Assembly (NCBI RefSeq): GCF_900107255.1
Contig: NZ_FNPH01000007.1
Coordinates: 1-64,000, forward strand
Reading direction: 5' to 3'
Length of the DNA: 64,000 bases
Origin: Micromonospora pattaloongensis
Lineage (GTDB): Bacteria; Actinomycetota; Actinomycetes; Mycobacteriales; Micromonosporaceae
The translations under genes were made by a program, and so were the position numbers. Under the pieces are notes generated by a model. The model was not told the DNA's origin. It did not search any database and saw only the letters and a list, made by a program, of their open reading frames with translations. Below are positions 55,593 to 64,000 of the stretch, piece after piece. Numbering within the stretch: position 1 is the first letter of the stretch; each line of letters starts with the position of its first letter.

Positions 55593-56654
55593 TTGCCTGT
55601 GCGCAGCAGCGACACCCCCGCCGTCGGCCCTGCCGCCGACCACCGCGCCGGCGCACCCCGGCGCCACAAGCGCCGCTGGCTGCGCCCCATCGCCGTCGCC
55701 GCAGTGCTCACCCTGTTCACCGTCGAACTGATCCTGGGTTGGCCATCACTGACCACGGCACTGGCAGAGCTGCGCGCACCCCAGCCAGGCTGGCTCACCG
55801 CCGCCGTCGCCGCCGAGCTGGCCGCAATGGGCGCCTACGCACGGATGCAGCGCCGCCTGCTGCGCTCCGCCGGCCTACGCGTGCCGCTCTACCGCCAACT
55901 CGCTCTCACCTACGCGGCCCACTCGCTCAGCGTCACCCTGCCCGGCGGTCCGGCGTTCTCCACCCAATTCAACTACCAGCAGATGCGCCGCTTCGGCGCC
56001 ACGCCGGCCGTCGCCTCCTGGTGCATCGCCCTGTCCGGCATCCTGTCCGCTGCCGCCCTCGCCGTCGTCACCGCCGCCGGTGCCGTCGCCGCTCACGGCA
56101 CCCCGCAATGGCACACCCTCGCCGGCCTCACCGTCGCCGCCGTCCTCATCGCCCTCAGCGTGCGGCAGGTCACCCGCCGCCCCGAGGCGCTGGAACCGGC
56201 CACCCGCGCTGCCCTCGCCCGTGTCAACAAGCTGCGCCACCGGCCCGCCACCTACGGCCTCGACCGCATCCGTGACTTCATCGACCAGCTCCGCGCTGCT
56301 CGCCTCACGCCCCGCCACGCCGCCGCGTCCGCCGTGTTCGCGGTGCTCAACTGGTTACTCGACGCCGTCTGCCTCTGGATGTGCTTCCACGCCGTCAGCA
56401 ACGACCCCATCGATACCACCCAGGTGCTGCTGGCTTTCAGCGCCGGCATGGCCGCTGGCACCATCACCGTCATCCCCGGCGGACTCGGCATCATCGACAG
56501 CGCCCTCATCCTCGGTCTCGTCACCGGCGGCGTCGACACCCCCACCGCCATCGCCACCGTCGTGCTCTACCGCATCATCAGCTTCGGCTTCATCATCGGC
56601 GCGGGCTGGATCACCTGGCTCATCATCCGACGCCGACACCTGAAGACACCCTGA
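55593..56654 (+). CDS. Flippase-like membrane protein (UPF0104/LPG synthase TM-type)
   Basis: A protein of about 353 residues from TTG 55593 behind GAGG (GTG 55599 also possible). It has about eight membrane segments and family-type patches: YRQLALTYAAHSLSVTLPGGPAFSTQFNYQQMRRFGA near residue 100 and GTITVIPGGLGIIDSALILGLVTGGV near the end. The family moves or modifies lipids (lysylphosphatidylglycerol synthase membrane domain, glycosyltransferase-associated flippases). No catalytic domain is attached. Confidence 0.85.
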   Translation: MPVRSSDTPAVGPAADHRAGAPRRHKRRWLRPIAVAAVLTLFTVELILGWPSLTTALAELRAPQPGWLTAAVAAELAAMGAYARMQRRLLRSAGLRVPLYRQLALTYAAHSLSVTLPGGPAFSTQFNYQQMRRFGATPAVASWCIALSGILSAAALAVVTAAGAVAAHGTPQWHTLAGLTVAAVLIALSVRQVTRRPEALEPATRAALARVNKLRHRPATYGLDRIRDFIDQLRAARLTPRHAAASAVFAVLNWLLDAVCLWMCFHAVSNDPIDTTQVLLAFSAGMAAGTITVIPGGLGIIDSALILGLVTGGVDTPTAIATVVLYRIISFGFIIGAGWITWLIIRRRHLKTP

Positions 56655-56769
56655 ACCTCTCGGCGCACCGCGCATTCGCGCACCACGCGGCCCGACAGTT
56701 TCGCGCCGCCGACCGGAGGTCACCATCGACCCGGTACCCCGGTCGGTTCGGTGGACGGGGACTGTGGAT

Positions 56770-56821
56770 CTAACGGAGACCTCTCTGCTGCCAATGCCTT
56801 GACACAGAGAGGTGCCGTTAG
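56770..56821. repeat. Imperfect long hairpin
   Basis: CTAACGGAGACCTCTCT (56770-56786) pairs with AGAGAGGTGCCGTTAG (56806-56821) with one small bulge and a 19-base loop. It lies 116 bases after the flippase stop. It may be a terminator or the scar of a mobile element. Confidence 0.55.
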
Positions 56822-57011
56822 CGAGATAGTTCCCCGACCGGAGCCTGGCCGGGCCGCGGTCGCGACTGGTGCAGGCTTTGCCAGGGGTTTCGTATCCCCG
56901 CGACCCGAGTGGGGTGCATACCCGCTGTCGGGCCTCCTCACGGTCGCGGTGTGCTCGGCCCGCGCCACGGCCCACGTATGGGGGTACTCCCGCGGCGACG
57001 ATCTGCTGGTG

Positions 57012-57412
57012 CCCGGCTCTGTCGTGGGCGGCTTTGGGGTGGGCGCGGTTGGTGACCCAGTCGGTTCGCGCGGCGTGCATGAGTGGCCACATCGCTGCCA
57101 GGTAATGCCAGTTGTAGCCGGCCGAGGTCGTGACGTTCCGCTGTTGCAGGCACACCTTGATCGACGGCCCACGCGGCTGCCGTAAGCCGCCGCCCGCGTA
57201 CTTGGGAAAGTCTCGTACCGGAAGGTTCTCCTCGGCCTCGACCAGGATCCGGTAGTCCTCTTCCGCGGCCTCGGTGTACAGCCGGGCGACCCAGCTGACG
57301 CCGGCGGCGGAGGAGACAAGGTCACGCCGCGCGTCCTGCTCGTGGGCGGTCGCCGTGGCGGCCTCGGTCTCCGCGGCACCCACCGCCACAACACCTGAAC
57401 GGAGTTCCACAT
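57012..57412 (-). pseudogene. Possible coding stretch of unknown family
   Basis: From GTG 57412 the minus-strand frame has protein character and GC-rich third positions: SWVARLYTEAAEEDYRILVEAEENLPVRDFPKY, then TTSAGYNWHYLAAMWPLMHAARTDWVTNRAHPKA. The frame stays open well into the flippase gene, so its end is unclear. No recognised family; it could be a broken gene or chance. Confidence 0.25.
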
Positions 57413-57423
57413 TTACGGCGCCA

Positions 57424-57545
57424 TCACCGAGACTGGCGTACCGCGGAGGTGAGGTACAGCCGGCCCGCGTCGTCGGTCTCGAGGCCGTCGGAGCCACCGC
57501 TCTTGTCGCCCTCCTCGCGTACCGTCTCGGCCACCAGATGAACAG
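57424..57545 (-). pseudogene. SMP-30/royal-jelly-like fragment
   Basis: The minus-strand frame contains KSGGSDGLETDDAGRLYLTS, the conserved D-G-L-x-x-D-x-x-G-R-L-Y block of SMP-30/major-royal-jelly-type beta-propellers. Only about 40 residues fit and the frame ends at once, so it is a remnant. Confidence 0.45.
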
Positions 57546-57722
57546 GACGGCATGGTCCGGGCACTGGGCAGCACGACCAACGCCCACCGCGGCTGCGGGC
57601 AGGCCCAGAAGTTTCCGAAGCCCCGCGGCGTCTGTCCGCAGGACCAAAGGAACCTGCCCGGCAACCAGACGTCACGTGTGGCCACGGGCCCGCCGTGCGG
57701 CGGGGTCCCTGGTGTGCGCGAC

Positions 57723-58319
57723 TCAGGCAGCGACGGTTGGCGCCGCGGCTCCACGAGGCTGCGCCGAGGGGCTCGGCTTGCGTCCGTTGCTCAGCCGCAC
57801 CCCGGCGAAGTGCACGTCGACGGGCTGGGCGTACCGGCGGCCGTTGACCGGGTCGTGCCGCATGAACTGGGCGGGTCCGACGCGGACGGTGACGTCGTAG
57901 GGGCCCGTGTCCGGCACCCGGGCGTTGGCGCCGTAGTGGTGCAGGAACGGGTGCCACAGGAAGGGCAGTTCGGCGTGGAGCACTGCACCGCCGTCGCGGG
58001 CCAGCTCCACGGACACCGACAGCCCTGGCACGAACCGGCCGTCTCCGGCGTCGGCCACCGCCACCTCGAGGTGGACGTTCGCCTCCTCGGCCGCCTCACG
58101 CCAGACGAGCCGATCGCCCTCGAGCGCGTACATGCCCTCGGCCTCCTCGTTGACGAAGGCGATGACGAGATCACCGGCGCGCGCCGTCTCGGCACCGTCC
58201 TCCTCGGCCATCGCCTGCATCGCGCGCCCGTACGCGTCGCCCTGCGATCGCGCCACCTCAAGCTGCTCGGCGGTGGCCTCGTTGCTCGGGCGCATCGGCG
58301 GTTGCTGCTGTGCGGTCAT
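57723..58319 (-). CDS. p19/Tp34-like iron-transport-type protein
   Basis: A 198-residue protein from ATG 58319 behind AGGAGG. The core is VHLEVAVADAGDGRFVPGLSVSVELARDGG, LPFLWHPFLHHYGANARVPDTGPYDVTVRVG and QPVDVHFAGV, an immunoglobulin-like fold of the periplasmic Fe2+ transport (p19) type. No signal peptide is visible, so it may act inside the cell, and metal binding is not certain. Next to it, on the same strand, is a small Rho-N-like gene. Confidence 0.7.
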   Translation of the reverse strand: MTAQQQPPMRPSNEATAEQLEVARSQGDAYGRAMQAMAEEDGAETARAGDLVIAFVNEEAEGMYALEGDRLVWREAAEEANVHLEVAVADAGDGRFVPGLSVSVELARDGGAVLHAELPFLWHPFLHHYGANARVPDTGPYDVTVRVGPAQFMRHDPVNGRRYAQPVDVHFAGVRLSNGRKPSPSAQPRGAAAPTVAA

Positions 58320-58408
58320 GACTCCTCCTGTCCTGACGGAGGCCGGAGCCGTGGCCGCCACCGAAGCGGCCGCCACGGAAGGGCCCTGAGTCGGACGTGC
58401 CGGCAGGG

Positions 58409-58637
58409 TCAGCTCGGGTTACCGGGCACGTCCTTCCACTGCTGCTGCAAGCTGGTGCCCTTGGGCTTTCGCGTGTCGCACTTACCACCGCCACGGCCGG
58501 GCGCGCCCAGCCCCTCGCGGCTCATCGCATCGGATCATCTCGTCCTTGTTCATCCGGTCGACGTTGTCGACGCCGGCCTTGCGAGCCTGCTTGGCGACCT
58601 CGCCGGTCTTCATCTGGTTGAGTTTCTGGTGTGCCAT
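58409..58637 (-). pseudogene. Small Rho-N/SAP-like protein with a one-base frameshift
   Basis: ATG 58637 (GAGGAG upstream) opens AHQKLNQMKTGEVAKQARKAGVDNVDRMNKDEMIR, a Rho N-terminal/SAP-like helical motif. As sequenced the frame then runs CDEPRGAGRARPWRW and stops at 58482. Removing one base just after the MIR codons gives AMSREGLGAPGRGGGKCDTR... ending GNPS at 58409, a natural-looking tail; total 75 residues. It is likely a sequencing error or a fresh mutation. Product likely binds nucleic acid. Confidence 0.65.
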
Positions 58638-58737
58638 GACCGTCTCCTCGTCGTGTCGTTCCGGGCCTGGCAGCCCGCCTACCCAGGCCCGCCCGGGTGA
58701 CACGTCCGTTCGCGAAGCGGATCCGTCCCACCGCGTG

Positions 58738-59160
58738 ATGTCCGACCTGCGCCGCTTCGCCTGGTATCCGGCCACGCTGAAGCTGAACTGGGCGCTGTCG
58801 GGTCCGGTGCCGTGGACCGCCGAGGAGGTACGCGGCGCGGGCACGGTCCACCTCGGCAGCGGTCTGGACGGGTTGACCCACTACGCGGCGGACCTGGCCA
58901 CCGACCGGCGGCCCCGGCAGCCGTTCCTCCTGCTCGGGCAGATGACCGCCGCCGACCCCACCCGGTCACCGGAGGGCACGGAGGTGGTGTGGGCGTACAC
59001 GCACCTGCCCCGGCGGATCGCGGGCGACCCCGAAGTGGTGCGGCGGCAGGTGGCGGCCGTGGAGGAGCTGCTGGAGCAGCACGCGCCGGGCTTCGGCGGC
59101 CGGGTGCTCAACCGGGTGTGCAGGCGCCCGGTGATCTGGCGTCGGCCGACGGGACGGTGA
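58738..59160 (+). pseudogene. C-terminal remnant of an FAD-dependent oxidoreductase
   Basis: The plus-strand frame reads LRRFAWYPATLKLNWALSGPVPWTAEEVRGAGTVHLG..., LDGLTHYAADLATDRRPRQPFLLLGQMTAADPTRSPEGTEVVWAYTHLP and LEQHAPGFGGRVLNRV. This is the C-terminal half of phytoene-dehydrogenase-like NAD(P)/FAD oxidoreductases. The N-terminal Rossmann part is absent, and near 59117 the frame shifts (the other frame continues VQAPGDLASADGTVT). Confidence 0.75.
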
Positions 59161-59163
59161 CGA

Positions 59164-59333
59164 TCAGCCGCCGGCCGCGCGCACCTCCTCGGCCGCCGCC
59201 TCCAGTCCCACTCTTCCCCCCGCCAGCAGTGCGATGGCGACGCCCGGTCGGGCCAGCAGCCGCACGGTGGCTGGCCGACTCCCGCACTCGCCCCGGTCAC
59301 CACCGCCACGTCGATCCGGTGTTCCTTCCGCAT
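59164..59333 (-). pseudogene. N-terminal remnant of a short-chain dehydrogenase
   Basis: ATG 59333 opens RKEHRIDVAVVTGASAGVG, the SDR nucleotide-binding start. The frame then shifts to RATVRLLARPGVAIALLAGG...LEAAAEEVRAAGG and stops at 59164, after about 55 residues. It is convergent with the oxidoreductase remnant; both were cut at nearly the same point. Confidence 0.75.
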
Positions 59334-59573
59334 GGTCCCTCCCGTCAGGTCGCGTCCGGGGCTCTACCCGGCGCGTGACGGCCCAGTCGCCGAGGGACGG
59401 CCAGAACTGTGGCGAGCGCACGGTGTCGCGTGGGCGGGAAAGGGTAGACCGACGCCCGGGCGGCTTCACGATGCGGGAGGCAGCAGACATGGCGAACGCC
59501 GAGCGGGCGGCGATCCACCTCGGTGACGAGGCCGAGCGCACTGGCTGCGGCATGCTCACGAGGTGAGGCGGCC

Positions 59574-61334
59574 GTGTCCGGCGGAAGTCCCGACGTCGGC
59601 ACCCCGGCGGTGCTGCGCGACTACGCGCTGCTCGCCGACGGCTACCGGGGAGCTCTGGTAGGGCCGGCCGGGGACGTGGGCTGGCTCTGCGCGCCCGGCT
59701 GGTCCGACCCCGCGGTGTTCGGCGCGCTCCTCGGCGCTCCGGGCGGCTTCCTGGTTGCTCCCGCCACCGACCGGTTCGTCTGGGGCGGGCACTACGAACC
59801 GGGCTCGCTGATCTGGCGCAGCAGGTGGGTGACCGGGGAGGGGATCATCGAGTCGCGGGAGGCTCTGGTCGCACCCGGCGAGGCGGACCGTCTGGTGCTG
59901 GTGCGCCAGATCCGGGCCGTCGACCGGCCGGCCCGGGTGCGGGTGGTCGTGGACCCTCGCGCCGGGTTCGGACGGGACCGCGTCCGCGACGCCCGCGGCG
60001 ACGGCGATCAGTGGCACGCCCGCACCGGTGAGCTGTGGTTGCGTCTCGACGGCGGCGGCGAGCTCCACCGTCAGGAGGAGGGGTTCCTCGTCGGGGAGCT
60101 CACGGTGCCGGCCGGCGGACGGCACGATCTCGTCCTGGAGCTGGCGTCCCGGCCGCTGGAGCAGCCGTGCCAGCCGCCCGGTGAACTGTGGCGGACCACC
60201 GAGCACCACTGGGGCTCGGCCGTCCCGCAGCTGTCGGGGCCCGCCGCGCGTGACGCCGTCCTGGCGTACGCGGTGCTGCGCGGCATGACGCGGCCCGGAG
60301 GGGGGATGGTCGCGGCGGTGACCAGCGCCCTGCCGGAGCGGGCGATGGCCGGACGCAACTACGACTACCGGTACGCGTGGATCCGGGACCAGTCGTTCGC
60401 CGGGCACGCCGCCGCGCTGGTCGGCCGCTACGATCTGCTCGACGACGCCGTCGCCTTTCTCACCGATCGGGTGCTCGCCGACGGCGACCGCCTCGCGCCG
60501 GCGTACACCGTCTCGGGCGCCACGGTGCCTGACGAGCGTCCGCTGCGCGACCTGCCGGGGTACCCGGGGGCGCACCCGCGCACCGGCAACTGGGTACGCG
60601 GCCAGTTCCAGCTCGACGCCTTCGGCGAGGTGCTGATGGTGTTGGCCGCCGCGCAGCACCACGACCGGCTGGGCGATGACGGGCGCCGGGCGATGGAGGT
60701 GGCGGCGGCCGCCGTGGCCGGCCGCTGGTCGGAAGCGGACTCCGGGATCTGGGAGCTCCCGCGACGGCAGTGGACGCATTCCAAGCTGACCTGTGTGGCC
60801 GGCTTACGGGCCGCCGCCCGCGTCGCCTCCCCCGGTGCGGCCGCCCGCTGGTCGGGCCTGGCGGACCGGATCCTCGCCGACGCCGCCGCGCACGCGCTCG
60901 CGCCCGGGGGGCACTGGCAGCGTGCCTACGACGACGTCCGCGTAGACGCCGCGCTGCTGCTGCCCGGCATCCGCGGTGCGCTGCCCCCGCAGGACCCCCG
61001 CACCGCGTCGACCCATCGGGCGGTGCTGGCCCAGCTGGCCGAGGACGGCTATCTGTACCGGTTCCGGCCGGACCGGCGGCCGCTCGGTGACGCCGAGGGT
61101 GCGTTTCTGCTCTGCGGCTTCGCCGCGGCTCTGACGGCCTGGCAGGCCGGAGACACGGTGGGGGCCAATCGCTGGTTCGAGCGCAACCGGGCCGCGTGCG
61201 GGCCGCCGGGGCTCTACACCGAGGAGTACGACGTGCGGCAGCGGCAGCTGCGGGGCAACCTGCCGGAGGGCTTCGTGCACGCACTGATGCTGGAGACGGC
61301 GGTGACCCTCGGCCAGGTGGACCCCTGTCACTGA
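59574..61334 (+). CDS. GH15-type glycosidase (glucoamylase/trehalase-like)
   Basis: A 586-residue protein from GTG 59574 behind AGGTGAGG. It begins PAVLRDYALLADGYRGALVGPAGDVGWLCAP, a standard opening of bacterial GH15 proteins, followed by a beta-rich domain and the (alpha/alpha)6 barrel with MAGRNYDYRYAWIRDQSFAGHA. The general-acid region is IWELPRRQWTHSKL; LYTEEYD is the second catalytic-Glu region. There is no signal peptide, so it acts inside the cell, perhaps on trehalose or maltodextrins. Confidence 0.9.
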   Translation: MSGGSPDVGTPAVLRDYALLADGYRGALVGPAGDVGWLCAPGWSDPAVFGALLGAPGGFLVAPATDRFVWGGHYEPGSLIWRSRWVTGEGIIESREALVAPGEADRLVLVRQIRAVDRPARVRVVVDPRAGFGRDRVRDARGDGDQWHARTGELWLRLDGGGELHRQEEGFLVGELTVPAGGRHDLVLELASRPLEQPCQPPGELWRTTEHHWGSAVPQLSGPAARDAVLAYAVLRGMTRPGGGMVAAVTSALPERAMAGRNYDYRYAWIRDQSFAGHAAALVGRYDLLDDAVAFLTDRVLADGDRLAPAYTVSGATVPDERPLRDLPGYPGAHPRTGNWVRGQFQLDAFGEVLMVLAAAQHHDRLGDDGRRAMEVAAAAVAGRWSEADSGIWELPRRQWTHSKLTCVAGLRAAARVASPGAAARWSGLADRILADAAAHALAPGGHWQRAYDDVRVDAALLLPGIRGALPPQDPRTASTHRAVLAQLAEDGYLYRFRPDRRPLGDAEGAFLLCGFAAALTAWQAGDTVGANRWFERNRAACGPPGLYTEEYDVRQRQLRGNLPEGFVHALMLETAVTLGQVDPCH

Positions 61335-61339
61335 CCGGA

Positions 61340-61780
61340 TCAGTCGCCCGGTCCCGCGATCAGCGCCAGCCCGGTCTCCGGATCCACGCGCTTGGCCAGT
61401 TCGGGAGCGACCTCGGTGACGATCACCTCCAGCGTCGGCCACACCCGGGCGGACAGCAGGTGGCCGCCCACCGTGCTGCCGTCGCACCGACCGAGCACGG
61501 CGTGGACGTGCAGCGCCGGCTGTTCGTCGCGGGCGGCGACGTCGCCGACCAGTGACAGCACCTCCACCTGTTCCCGCACCGGGATCCGCCGGTAGTCCCG
61601 CCGCTCGCGGTCGAACCACCCGATCTCGGTCTCCTGGAAACCCCCGACCGCGGTGACCCGTCCCGCCGTCACGTGCTGCCGGCGCAGCGCCTCGCCGATC
61701 GCCGTCACCGGCTCCTCGCCCTTGTCGCAGACGAGTACGAGCATCCGGCCGGTCGTCCGGTGGATCTCCTGAACCTTCAT
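61340..61780 (-). CDS. PPC/DUF296-domain protein
   Basis: A 146-residue single PPC (DUF296) domain: EPVTAIGEALRRQHVTAGRVTAVGGFQETEIGWFD, EVLSLVGDVAARDEQPALHVHAVLGRCDGSTVGGHLLSARVWPTLEVIVTEV. The His residues of LHVHAVLG and GGHL form the usual metal site. In bacteria the family is trimeric and of unknown role. ATG 61780 overlaps the stop of the membrane-protein gene (61777-61780). Confidence 0.88.
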   Translation of the reverse strand: MKVQEIHRTTGRMLVLVCDKGEEPVTAIGEALRRQHVTAGRVTAVGGFQETEIGWFDRERRDYRRIPVREQVEVLSLVGDVAARDEQPALHVHAVLGRCDGSTVGGHLLSARVWPTLEVIVTEVAPELAKRVDPETGLALIAGPGD

Positions 61781-62142
61781 CGATCCTCCTGGTGTGCGGC
61801 GATGACGACGCCCAGCACCGCCAGCGCGGCGGCGACGGCGGCGTCCAGCGCGGCGGACCGCCGCTGCCGCCGGTCGACAGCGGCCAGGGCGAGCGCCGCC
61901 ATCGAGTGGATGCCGTCGACCGCGGCGCCGGTGGCGAAGACAACCGATCCGTGCCAGCGGATCGTGGTGGCGGCCTGCACGAGATGCCGCGCACCGAGGA
62001 CGCGCAGCGTCGCCACGGCTGGGCTCGTCGGCGGCGCCACCGGCCGTGTCAGCCGGCCGGGCGTGAGCAGCAACAGGCCACCCCAGCCCAGCCGGGCAGC
62101 GACCACCAGGCCGGGTAGCAGCGGGTGGACCGGGCGGGGCAT
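61777..62142 (-). CDS. Small membrane protein
   Basis: A 121-residue protein from ATG 62142, one base after the stop of the enolase-superfamily gene. Three to four hydrophobic segments: LPGLVVAARLGWGGLLLLTPG, VATLRVLGARHLVQAATTI, IHSMAALALAAVD and ALDAAVAAALAVLGVVIAAH. No recognised function. It is the middle gene of a three-gene operon. Confidence 0.78.
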   Translation of the reverse strand: MPRPVHPLLPGLVVAARLGWGGLLLLTPGRLTRPVAPPTSPAVATLRVLGARHLVQAATTIRWHGSVVFATGAAVDGIHSMAALALAAVDRRQRRSAALDAAVAAALAVLGVVIAAHQEDR

Positions 62143-62143
62143 G

Positions 62144-63232
62144 TCAGGCCACCCGGTACCGCTGGGCACCGTCCGCGCGGAACTCCAGGCCGTTGCCGGG
62201 TCGGTCCAGGGGCACCCGCAACCGTCCGCCGTCGGCGGGGCCCGCCCCGTCGAACAGCATCGACTCGATGCGGACGTGGTCGTGGAACCACTCCAGATGC
62301 CGCAGATTGGGTGTGGTGGCGGCGACGGCCAGGTGCTGGTGCGGCGCGCAGTGACCGGAGACCTCCAGGCCGGCGGCGTCCGCGACGGCCGCCGCCCGCA
62401 GGAAGGCGCTGATCCCGCCGCACCGGGTGACGTCGGCCTGCAGGCAGTCGACGTACGGCGCCATCCGGTGGAAGTACACCAGGTCGTAGCCGTACTCGCC
62501 GGCGGCGACGTCGGGCCGGACCCGGTCGCGGACCAGACCCAGGCCCGGCAGGTCGTCGGAGCTGACCGGCTCCTCGTACCAGCGCACGTCCAGGTCCGCC
62601 GCGGCGTGCGCCACCCGGACGGCCTGCTTGCGCTGGTAGGCGCCGTTGGCGTCGACGTATAGCTCCGCGTCGTCGCCGATCGTGCGTCGGGCCGCCGACA
62701 TCCGGGCGAGATCCCGCCGCACGTCGGAGCCGAACGACTCGCCGATCTTGATTTTTACGCGTGGAATGCCCTGCTCGTGCACCCAGCCGGCGAGCTGCCG
62801 GTGCTGTCGCTCGTCGTCGTAGGTGGTGAAGCCGCCGCTGCCGTAGACGGGCACCTCGTGGCGTACGGTCCCGAGCAGCCGGGACAGGGAGAGTTCGTGC
62901 CGGCGGGCCTTGAGGTCCCACAGGGCGCAGTCGGCGGCCGAGAGCGCCAGGCCGGCGATGCCGGGGCGCCCGGCGTTGCGCAGCCTGCGCCGCATCGCCG
63001 TCCATGCGGCCGGCACGTCGTCCGGATCGACGGTGGCGACCACCGGCGCCAGCAGTCCCGTCGCCACCGGCACCACCGCTGGCGGTCCGTAGGTCCAGCC
63101 GATCCCGGCACGCCCGTCGGCCTCAACCCGGACCAGCACCAGGGTGGTGCTGGTCCAGGCCAGGGTGCCGTCGGCCTCGGGCGCGTCGGTCGGCACCTCG
63201 TACGCCTCCGCGGTGAGCCGGATCCCGGTCAC
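62144..63232 (-). CDS. Enolase-superfamily enzyme (mandelate racemase type)
   Basis: A 362-residue protein with the superfamily's catalytic set: RVKIKIGE (K-x-K base, near residue 160), metal ligands in YVDANGAY, WYEEPVSS and AAGEYGYD, and GHCAPHQHLAVAATT with a His. The N-terminal cap has GIGWTYGP. These enzymes remove a proton next to a carboxylate, giving racemases or sugar-acid dehydratases. The exact substrate is unknown. First gene of an operon with a membrane protein and a PPC-domain protein. Confidence 0.92.
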   Translation of the reverse strand: MTGIRLTAEAYEVPTDAPEADGTLAWTSTTLVLVRVEADGRAGIGWTYGPPAVVPVATGLLAPVVATVDPDDVPAAWTAMRRRLRNAGRPGIAGLALSAADCALWDLKARRHELSLSRLLGTVRHEVPVYGSGGFTTYDDERQHRQLAGWVHEQGIPRVKIKIGESFGSDVRRDLARMSAARRTIGDDAELYVDANGAYQRKQAVRVAHAAADLDVRWYEEPVSSDDLPGLGLVRDRVRPDVAAGEYGYDLVYFHRMAPYVDCLQADVTRCGGISAFLRAAAVADAAGLEVSGHCAPHQHLAVAATTPNLRHLEWFHDHVRIESMLFDGAGPADGGRLRVPLDRPGNGLEFRADGAQRYRVA

Positions 63233-63509
63233 CGTGACCGTTCCCGGCGGGGCAGTGCCACCGCGGCGGACGGCGCGCGGGCACAGCCGCCGAGCGCGGG
63301 CAGCCCGGCCATGACCGCCACGCAGACGGCGCTCGGGCCCCGGCGTCGCCGGCCGGAGCGCGTCGTCGAGTGCCGCCTCGCGTCCATCGGGACCGACGAT
63401 AGCCAGTCGCGATGCTTATGCGGCTCATAGGGCAGAAATGGCGATTACTCCCGCTTAACTGGCTAGAGTCGGGGCGACGGCCAGCGCCGACGACGCAGAC
63501 GGGACGACG

Positions 63510-64000
63510 ATGCGAACCTCCACCGTGGACCTGACCGCGAACACACCACGGGGCGCCGCCGCGCGGCGGACCACGGCCTGGGTCGCGGGCGGCCTCGCCA
63601 CGGCGGCCGGCCTGGCCGGCGGCCTGCTCGCTCCCGCCGACGCCCTGCAGGGCCCGGCACAACGCCTGATGTACGTGCACGTACCCGCCGCCTGGGTGGC
63701 GTACCTGGCGTTCGCCGTCGTCCTGGCCACCAGCTGGGCCTACCTCGTCACGGGTGACGGCCAGTGGGACCGCATCGCCCTGGTCGCCACGGAGATCGGC
63801 GTGGTGCTGACCGCCCTGACCCTCGTCACCGGCTCGCTCTGGGGGCGGCTGGTGTGGGGGACCTGGTGGGATTGGGACCCGCGCCTGGTCAGCACCGCCC
63901 TGATGCTGCTGGTGTACGCCGCCGCGCTGGCACTTCGCCGGGCCCTGGCCGAGCGCTCCGGCACACCGCACCACGGTGACCGCCGCGTGGCCCACCCCGT
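63510..64000 (+). CDS. ccmC: Heme exporter permease CcmC, cut by the window edge
   Basis: A frame open from ATG 63510 to the window end, at least 163 residues. It has LMYVHVPAAWVAYLAFAVVLATSWAYL and the tryptophan-rich WWD motif LVWGTWWDWDPRLVSTALMLLVYAAAL, the marks of CcmC. It moves or presents heme for cytochrome c maturation with other Ccm proteins, likely encoded to the right. Divergent from the enolase-superfamily operon. Confidence 0.9.
   Translation, partial: MRTSTVDLTANTPRGAAARRTTAWVAGGLATAAGLAGGLLAPADALQGPAQRLMYVHVPAAWVAYLAFAVVLATSWAYLVTGDGQWDRIALVATEIGVVLTALTLVTGSLWGRLVWGTWWDWDPRLVSTALMLLVYAAALALRRALAERSGTPHHGDRRVAHP

Larger units (their letters stand above)
56655..57722. other. 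1.07-kb degenerate region
   Basis: No intact gene is evident. It holds an imperfect hairpin (56770-56821), a possible minus-strand coding stretch of unknown family (57012-57412) and a fragment resembling SMP-30/royal-jelly-type proteins (57424-57545, minus strand). It looks like gene wreckage between the flippase and the p19-like gene. Confidence 0.45.

Noticed and set aside
56355-57647. A 430-codon minus-strand gene
   Set aside because: It runs about 300 bases into the flippase gene on the other strand and through a hairpin; at most a central part may be old coding sequence.
1-64000. CRISPR arrays or rRNA genes
   Set aside because: No regularly spaced repeats and no conserved rRNA sequence were seen.

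Overview
The window is high-GC actinobacterial DNA. GTG and TTG starts, strong AGGAGG-type ribosome sites, a WWD-type CcmC, DrrAB exporters, a GH15 enzyme, a LacI/CebR-type operator and many close-packed same-strand genes all fit an actinomycete, most likely Micromonosporaceae (inferred from general protein character, not from a marker gene). Gene starts were chosen from ribosome sites and family beginnings; where two starts compete this is stated in the entry.

Layout. (1) 1-15.4 kb is a phage-defence island. The BREX-2/Pgl methyltransferase PglX (1063-4644) and kinase PglW (10974-15398) lie on the minus strand. A zinc-ribbon protein and a PD-(D/E)XK-like protein follow PglX. Between PglX and PglW sits a foreign-looking block: a small GntR regulator and a DivIVA-domain gene, an IS5-type transposase remnant, and a plus-strand pair of P-loop ATPases (6155-9792) that is AT-richer and full of TTA codons. 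The second ATPase ends in a Swt1-like HEPN domain. A DUF3883 gene completes the block. pglY and pglZ are not in the window. (2) 15.8-26.6 kb holds a methyltransferase, an FMN reductase and a broken ABC exporter, then an eight-gene minus-strand operon: FAD oxidoreductase, siderophore-type GNAT, fatty-acyl-AMP ligase, ACP, sulfotransferase, SRPBCC protein, acyl-CoA dehydrogenase and alpha/beta hydrolase. This looks like a small natural-product pathway with no ketosynthase or NRPS. (3) 27.1-31.4 kb has a Cys-rich secreted protein with phospholipase-A2-like motifs, a foldase lipoprotein and a membrane protein, then a cupin and an SDR. (4) 31.8-35.6 kb is an unknown protein + MoxR ATPase + metallopeptidase/VWA triad. 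(5) 35.9-37.7 kb encodes a DrrAB-type ABC exporter. (6) 37.9-44.1 kb is a TetR-controlled PaoABC/YagTSR-type molybdenum aldehyde-oxidase operon with its XdhC and MobA-like maturation genes.

(7) 44.6-53.1 kb contains a membrane-anchored unknown, an AA10 lytic polysaccharide monooxygenase under a CebR-like box, a tRNA 5'-half fragment, a GlxA-type regulator divergent from a rhodanese, a roughly 1100-residue HEAT-like repeat protein and a DinB/DUF664 protein. (8) 53.1-59.3 kb carries a tandem-HTH TetR-like regulator, a broken permease, a membrane protein, a flippase-like protein, a p19-like protein and several visibly broken genes. (9) 59.6-64 kb encodes a GH15 glycosidase, an enolase-superfamily/membrane/PPC-DUF296 operon and the start of ccmC, cut by the window edge.

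The most interesting parts are the ATPase-HEPN pair inside the split Pgl locus, the ligase/ACP/sulfotransferase operon, and the secreted PLA2-like protein with its own foldase. Several frameshifts each need only one base to restore a reading frame, so assembly error or phase variation should be separated from true decay.
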